DNA of 64,000 nucleotides. Source: Lathyrus oleraceus (taxonomy: Eukaryota > Streptophyta > Magnoliopsida > Fabales > Fabaceae). The stretch lies in the NCBI RefSeq assembly GCF_024323335.1, contig NC_066579.1:930001-994000 (forward strand). Reading direction: 5' to 3'. The position numbers were made by a program, and so were the translations under genes. Under the pieces are notes generated by a model. It did no database searches. It had not been told where the DNA came from and saw only the letters and a program-made list of their open reading frames with translations. Shown here in pieces: positions 58,126 to 64,000 of the stretch; within the stretch, counting starts at the first letter, position 1, and each line of letters opens with the position of its first letter.

Positions 58126-58331
58126 GGCATAGAACTACATGTGCATCTGTATTGTTGTTGTTTGACTAAACTTATTATTGTTATGCTTGTTTGTTAATCT
58201 AGTTTAATGTTATCTCATTTTCAATTTGTTCAGTAGTAATATTTGGTGTGGTATTATTATATGATTCGTTATCTCCTATTGAATATCATCTTATGTTGAA
58301 TCACAGTTCTCTTTCTCTTTTTGATGTTGTC

Positions 58332-58504
58332 AAAGGGGGAGAAGAGCATGTACCAAACCAAAGCCAAGCCAAGATATTCACAACACAACTAACAGTTTGT
58401 TTTGCAGCCAGCCTTAAATTACAAAAGAAAGGGGGAGTGTGTGTAAATATTGCATGTTGTTTCTCTTTGGTTTCACACAGGTTGTCATCATCAAAAAGGG
58501 GGAG
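58332..58504 (+). other. Three polypurine-tract-like runs before the Sirevirus 3' LTR
   Basis: AAAGGGGGAGAAGAG (58332-58346), AAAGAAAGGGGGAG (58421-58434) and AAAAAGGGGGGAG (58492-58504). Multiple polypurine tracts are reported for Sireviruses. The third, two bases from the LTR, is the likely primer. Confidence 0.8.
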
Positions 58505-59598
58505 TATGTAAGGGCAAACTGTCATACAACATACGATCATAGGTTTCGATGATGACAAATGACCACCATGGATGAATCGACATTGTCGATTCCACCTCTA
58601 CAAAACAAATGCAACATATCACCTATCATATCCTTTTCTATGCTCATCTAAACTGTTATATTTCATACAACATATGTGGATAAAATGTGGTCATGACAAA
58701 ATGCATGAAAACCACAAAAATATGAATTTTTGCAGATTTGCAGGGTTTGAGTCGACCACAGGGTCGGCGCATAACATAATGCATTTCCCACGGGCCAGCG
58801 CATAACATAGTGCATTTCCCACGGGTCAGCGCACAAAAAGCTTGAGTTGACCGCATGGGTCAGCGCATGAACCATGAGTCAGCGCACGCCGACCTATGGT
58901 CGACGCATACTGGTGTACTTTTCAGCCTGTCCAAAACTGCAGGCTATGCGTCGACGCATAGACCTGTTATGGTCGACTGTTCGTGCACAAATTCAGTTTT
59001 TAAGTATTTCCCACTCTGTTTGAAAAGCTGTTAAGTGGGTTGGTTGGTTTGTTACTATAAATAGAAGTTTAGTTACTTGTATCAACAAACATTTGTCAAA
59101 TTGATTTCAAGTGTTCAAAGAACAAGAAAAAGTGAAATAGGTGTCCAAGATTCATCATCTTCATCTTCAACATCTCACAACACATCAACTACACACAACC
59201 ATTTTTGAAGTGCTTTGTGATTGGTTAAAGGTGATAACATTCGAAGCCGAGATTGGGGAATCCGGTTCGGGTTGAAGCTTGCGACAGGTTTTTTCTTGAA
59301 TAAAACCTTTAGGGTTTTGTCCTCCAAGACTGGTTTGTTTTTGGGGGGGTTTTGGACTAATTCTTCATCAATTTTCAGCAGAGCGAAGGTGATTGAGAAG
59401 AGGAAGTCTTCATCAATCTAGTAGCGGATTCAGTGATATTGAAGGGAAGATTTCGGGTTCGATTTGTTGTAGTTGAGATCAGCCAGGCCGAGGGTTTGAA
59501 GAACTGAGGGTTATTCAGCAAAGGGGCTGAAATCGGAGGTCTATCAACAACAATCGAAGGACTTGATTCACCTTGAATCAAGGAACAAGGAGTGAAAG

Positions 59599-61457
59599 TG
59601 TCATACCCCAAAATTTGCCCGTTAATCTTGCAAGACATTTTTCAAGGCACTCCAACTCATTTGTCAAGACATTGATCTTAAAGGAATAAAGACCCAGCAC
59701 ACAGGTGGCCAAATCCAGAAAATGACTTAAATTGGCTTGCTCGCTAGGCGAGCAAAGTCCTTCGCCTAGCGAACTCTTCGCTGCACTACTCGCCTAGCGA
59801 AGCTTGCGAATACCAGAAATTTTGGGCTTCATTCTGAGCCCATTAGGTCACAAAAACTATTATAAATACCAAGCTCATTCAGAAGGGGACAGACAGAGAC
59901 AAATACAGAGACAGACAACAAACCCTGGAGGCTAACCAAGAGAATTCAGAGCAACCCTAAAGGAAACCTCGAAGGAAACTCATCTGCACAAAGGTTACCT
60001 CCACCCAACTCAATCCGGCACCAACCCTAAGAGTGATCTGCCAATTCAACGTTGCAATTCAATTGCAAACATGTTTGCTTTACCACTACCGCTTTATGCT
60101 CCCAATTTACATGTGACATAATGATTGAATTTACAAATATATCTTAGTTTTTGCATGTGGATTTAAGTATGCATGGATGCCTTGAATGTTTAACCATGTA
60201 ATTTCTGTAATGGATGCCATAGGGTTTGGAGCTTGCTGAAATCGTACTGTTATTAAACTCAAAACCCACAGTCGTTCGCTAACACATCGCTAAGCGAACA
60301 TGTAGCGAGTGTTCGCCAAGCCTTCGCTAGGCGAGGCAGTAGCGAACATGACAGTCGCTGTTTTTTTTCTTTTCTATTCTGTTCTGTGTTTATCTGACAT
60401 GTCATATCATAGCTGTGTATTATTGGCCTGACATTATTACTGCTGCGATTCCTTTGTTTGGTGCAACTATTGATTGCACCCCATTTGGTATTCTGACCTG
60501 TTTGCTGAATTTTGTGAGGGCTCACATACTCCCGAAGAAGGTAGCTTGCTAGGTATTCCACTTTATTTGTGGGATACCCTTGTGGAGATTCATCCTAATT
60601 ACCTAACTGATTATAAATTGTTGCCTTTGGATATATGATCTTGGCCCTCTCTTTGTTGCCTTACGGTATTACGGTCATGTCCCGCGAATGTGGGGATACA
60701 CTTAGCAAAGACCCTTCGGTTAAATCATCATAGTCCCTCGAATGTTGCCTTCGAATACATGATTTTGTCCCTCGATGACCCTTCGTGGTAGCCTACGGTT
60801 AAATGATGATCGTCCCTTCGAATGCTAAGGTATCCTTACAAATGTTGCCTTCAATGACCAATCGATGACCCTACGATGTCCCTTTACATCCAAAGGATAA
60901 GACTACTTACTTCTCAATAGTAAGGACAGTTTTACCCTCCTAAGGATAGGAAATACCTATAAAGACCTTGGTTAGGTATAACTCTTAAATGCTGACTCAC
61001 AACTTACAATACTTTTCACACCTCCCACTTTTCAAAACGTCTTTTAGAAAATCACCACTTGGTATACATTCGTACTAGAATCATTGCCAAGTTATATTTT
61101 TCTAAACAACTTTCAAAATTAAACGAGATAAATACTTTGTATACATTCGCACAAGAATCATTACAAAGTTAAACTCTTTTTTTTTAAACATTTTCTAAAC
61201 AGCTCTCACACACTTTTTCAGACAAGAAAAACATAAGTGATCAAGCAATTAAGAGCCCATGGATAACCATGGATACAAAGGGTGCTAACACCTTCCCTTT
61301 GTATAATGTACCTCCCGAACCCAAAATCTAATCAAGGTCTTTCTTGTTCTTTTCCGCCTTTCCTTATTGGATAAAAGAAAAGTCGGTGGCGACTCTTGCT
61401 ATCCGCAACATTTGCTTTCCAAAGCAAAAACACACAAAGTCAGTTCACCGTATGACA
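59599..61457 (+). mobile_element. Tat-type solo LTR, 1,859 bp
   Basis: The flanking duplication is GAAAG (59594-59598, 61458-61462), and the 5' LTR shows the empty site near 50307. It starts TGTCATACCCC and ends CCGTATGACA. The end region carries GGTGGCGACTC and CCTTCCCTTTGTATAA, as in Ogre/Tat LTRs. No second LTR or interior is present, so LTR-LTR recombination removed the rest. It contains clusters of TCGCTAGGCGA-type palindromes. Confidence 0.88.
59739..59800. repeat. TCGCTAGGCGA-type palindromes in the solo LTR
   Basis: GCTCGCTAGGCGAGC (centre 59746), TTCGCCTAGCGAA (centre 59767) and TCGCCTAGCGA (centre 59795). The first two are 21 bp apart. More copies lie at 60287-60297 and 60324-60334. 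Confidence 0.9.
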
Positions 61458-62130
61458 GAAAGCAACATTCAACGTCTTGAGAATTCTGTTGTATATTTGC
61501 TTTGCAATCCTTGTATAAACGGTTATACTCAACAGGTGATATCTATTAAATCATCTCAATTCTAGTTTTAGAATTGAGGGCAGACGTACCCCGAAGCGAG
61601 GACGACGGGGGAACTGCCTCATCAAATCTTTGTCTTCTCTATTTTTCAGCATATTTGTTTTGGCTTAAAAAATAAGTGATTTTTGTATAAGCACTTTATC
61701 AAACCTTGATATTAATTGAGTAAGAAGTAAAAACTCTGTTTTTGAATCCAAAGTACAATAAGAAATTGTACTAGACTAATTGGAATCACTTACTCAACAT
61801 AAATATCACTTGGAGTGTTTTCGCACACCAAGTGTTTGATAATTTGCCTAAACCAAAATTATCTTAGTTGTGTATCTAGTTTGGTTTTCTCTTTCAATCA
61901 TTGGAACTAGGAATCCTAGTAAGTGAAACAAATCATTGATAGTGTGACTAGTGCAGTGATTCGTATTCTACATTATCACTAATCCATAGGCTTGACGCAT
62001 ATCCGGTTTTCCAATAACAGTTTGTTTTAGACTATATTTTCCTCGACCGCTTCCGCACTTAAAACAAATTTTCAAAACCAATTTTTTAATTGGTAGCGCC
62101 GACTCAAATTTTAATTGGGATCTATTCAAC

Positions 62131-62149
62131 CCCCCCCCCCCCCCCTTCT
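62131..62149. repeat. C-homopolymer in the Sirevirus 3' LTR
   Basis: A run of about 18 C where the 5' LTR has about 7 (near 50982). It could be real expansion or an assembly artefact. Confidence 0.8.
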
Positions 62150-62171
62150 AGATCCGTGTCATAGTCTAACA

Positions 62172-63619
62172 ATATACTCTCATCACCATGTTGTAGATGA
62201 ACAAAAATTGGCTTCTCCTAGCCACTCAGATCAGATGACCATTGACCAATCCCATGCACTGTCAACCACCCTTGTTATAAAAAAGATTCAATCACGTCCT
62301 TGTAATCAGATCCAACGGTCTACGTTTGCCCAGTTATTTTTTAATTATTTATTTTCCATTTTTTCTATTTTCTTCTTTCTGTCTGGGATTCTAAAAGCTG
62401 GGCCTAACACCCATTGATTCTCACACCCTCCAGAGTTGCTTAAAGTCCAATATCCCCACTGAATTTGCACCCCCTCCTAATTCTATTTTATTTTCTTATT
62501 TATTATTCTTTTTATTATTTATTTGTATTTTTAAGTTAGTCATTTAGTGTTTTTTAAATTGTGCTTAGGTGTTAATTAATTTAATTAATTGTTAGGTAGT
62601 TACAAAAACTGTCCTTTTTTATTTAATTTAAAACAAAAGTTTTTTATTTTAATTTAAATTTTATATTAGTTGGTTAATGATGAATAATATTTCCCTTTAT
62701 TTTATAAGTTCAAACAACCAATCATAATCCTTCTTCTTATTCAAATTCTATTTTAAAAATATATATAAAATATTCCTTCTTATATTCAAATTAATAAAAT
62801 AAATAGAAAATAAGATTTTTTTTCTCAACTTGTAAATAATTCATATTTGTACATATCATCAAACCACTTTTATAAGTTAAATTAAATCAATATTTTTTGC
62901 AAATCGAAGGTGGATAGACATCCACCATGTCCTTGAGTAATTGATTGGTTAGCGCTCTCTACATCGATCGATTATTTAGAACCAAAACACTTAAAATCAA
63001 ACATCACTATTTAAACCTTTTATGTGCCCTTGTACACCATTCCAAAAATATTTGTGATAAAAGGATAGTTCAAGTTATTTTCAACGCGAAACAAAAACAA
63101 GTGCTTAAGCCTCTATCGTGCGAGCATACAAGTCGAGGTTTGAACGCATGAATGACTTAAATTATATTATATAAAAGCAACCAACACACAAACTTTTTTT
63201 TGGAACTACGATGCTCTGATTTTCTCATTACACAATGAGAATACGTAGACACGAAGTTTTGAAACCTTGGCGAGCATAATAATTAAAAAAGCTTTTTCCA
63301 TTGTAAATAATTTATTTTTGTAAACACTCGAATGAAAATAAAATAAAATAAATAGACCCTTAACAAATAATCAACCTTATAACGTTAGGAGGTTCCCGTT
63401 GAATACAACGGATGTGAGGGGTGTTAATACCTTCCCATTGCATAACCGACTCCCGAACGTTAATTTGGTTGCGATGAACATCTTATCCTTTTCTTTCCCT
63501 TACAGTTTTGTTGTCATTTTTCCTTTTCTTAGGAATAAATAGAGAATAGTGCCGACTCTGCCAGTCCATCCGCGAGTGTTCGATGCGCTTCACGAGATCA
63601 TATTTTTTTATATGCAACA
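62172..63619 (+). repeat. LTR3 of the compound Tat-type unit, part after the Sirevirus
   Basis: It continues LTR3 from ATATA and ends TATGCAACA. With 47402-49254 it gives an LTR of about 3.3 kb. From CATTGATTCTCACACCC it parallels LTR2 to the end. Its ORFs are not supported. Confidence 0.75.
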
Positions 63620-63621
63620 AC

Positions 63622-63639
63622 TGGTGACTCTGCTGGGGA
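63622..63639 (+). other. Primer binding site after LTR3
   Basis: TGGTGACTCTGCTGGGGA, two bases after the LTR end. One base differs from the expected TGGCGACTC. Confidence 0.7.
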
Positions 63640-63777
63640 ATATCCCTAAAGAGAGTTAAACCTACAATTTAGTTCTAGGGTTGTTTGTTTTGTTTATTTA
63701 TTTGTTTTCTTTTTATCTTATTGATTTATTTTGCTTTATTTATTTATTTATTTTATTTCTTTATTATTTCATACCTT

Positions 63778-64000
63778 TGTTCTCCCCTAAATCTAAATCC
63801 ATGTGTCTCCAATTCACACTACTCAAGTGATCATAAAGGTATCGGTATTAGTAATGTTCAAATTGTGATGATATCAATTGGATCCTAATATTTAATTATG
63901 TCGTACTGGTAATTATAGTTCAAAGGTGTCTTCTTGGAAAGGAATCAGATATGGAGTCTGATCTAAATCAATGGTATTATACTGATGGAGGAGCTGGATG
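63778..64000 (+). pseudogene. LRR receptor-like kinase fragment, copy C (cut by window end)
   Basis: CSPLNLNPC and the start of the transmembrane segment (IVMISIGS) are followed by a stop at about 63886 where two bases are missing relative to copies A and B. Nucleotide similarity continues through the juxtamembrane region (ATGGAGTCTGATCTAAATCA) to the window end. It shows that a third unit begins here. Confidence 0.8.

Larger units (their letters stand above)
49255..62171 (+). mobile_element. Sirevirus-type (SIRE/Maximus) Ty1/copia retrotransposon
   Basis: The flanking duplication is ATATA (49250-49254, 62172-62176). The span is 12,917 bp, or about 11,050 bp without the nested solo LTR. The LTRs begin TGTAAGGGC and end GTCTAACA. 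Order: 5' LTR, initiator-Met-like primer site, gag with two zinc knuckles, protease, integrase, RT, RNase H, an extra ORF, three polypurine-tract-like runs, 3' LTR. The extra ORF and repeated polypurine tracts are typical of Sireviruses. Several frame breaks make it non-autonomous. Confidence 0.92.
58507..62171 (+). repeat. 3' LTR of the Sirevirus, interrupted by a solo LTR
   Basis: About 1,801 bp when the 59599-61462 insertion is removed, 40 bp longer than the 5' LTR. It has an extra 31-bp tandem unit (58767/58798, GCGCATAACATARTGCATTT...) and a longer C run near 62131. The TATA box is at 59056-59063. Confidence 0.92.

Overview
This window is plant nuclear DNA, almost certainly from a legume of the pea/vetch tribe (Fabeae). 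The evidence is the Ogre-type Ty3/gypsy element with its extra first ORF, protease-RT intron and second RNase H, the Sirevirus and Angela-like Ty1/copia sequences, large Tat-type LTRs with a TGGCGACTCTGCTGGGGA-like primer site, and a small intron-containing glycine-rich secreted protein gene. Almost everything is nested retrotransposon sequence. The one gene that looks intact is the glycine-rich gene at 42954-43993 (minus strand, three exons, 245 codons).

Layout. 1-493 is the end of an LTR-like sequence inserted in a chromovirus. 492-3104 is that chromovirus's pol end and its 3' LTR. 3105-13510 is a decayed Ogre (LTR part, primer site, ORF1, gag-protease, intron, RT/RNase H/aRNase H, broken integrase). 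13511-15210 is the 3' end of a second Ogre in inverted orientation.

15223 to 64000 is dominated by one compound unit: LTR1 (to 25210), internal 1 (25211-37044), LTR2 (37045-39028), internal 2 (39029-47401), LTR3 (47402-49254 plus 62172-63619), then the start of internal 3. Each LTR ends in CA and is followed two bases later by the same kind of primer site. Each internal region starts with a captured LRR-receptor-kinase fragment. The two complete internal regions also carry, on the opposite strand, a gypsy integrase scrap and a glycine-rich protein gene. Without later insertions both are about 7.0-7.1 kb.

Later insertions, most with target duplications readable in the sequence: an Angela-like solo LTR (15642-24446, CATCA) that holds a non-autonomous LTR element with apparently identical LTRs (16271-23715, GCTAC); a TRIM (26977-27610, TTGTA); a 4.2-kb Ty1/copia element inside gene copy A (29850-34012, ATAAT); a Mutator-type MITE (37549-37730, 9-bp duplication); a hAT-type element between the TATA box and start codon of gene copy B (44060-44764, 8-bp duplication); and an 11-kb Sirevirus (49255-62171, ATATA) whose 3' LTR holds a Tat-type solo LTR (59599-61457, GAAAG).

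Most interesting points: (1) the LTR-flanked unit that carries host sequence, including an antisense gene with its introns, in tandem; (2) short palindromes arranged in pairs 21-22 bp apart in several unrelated elements; (3) the extra Sirevirus ORF with its own promoter-like leader; (4) a canonical -1 slippery heptamer at the Sirevirus gag break. All boundaries and comparisons were made by eye; no database search was run.
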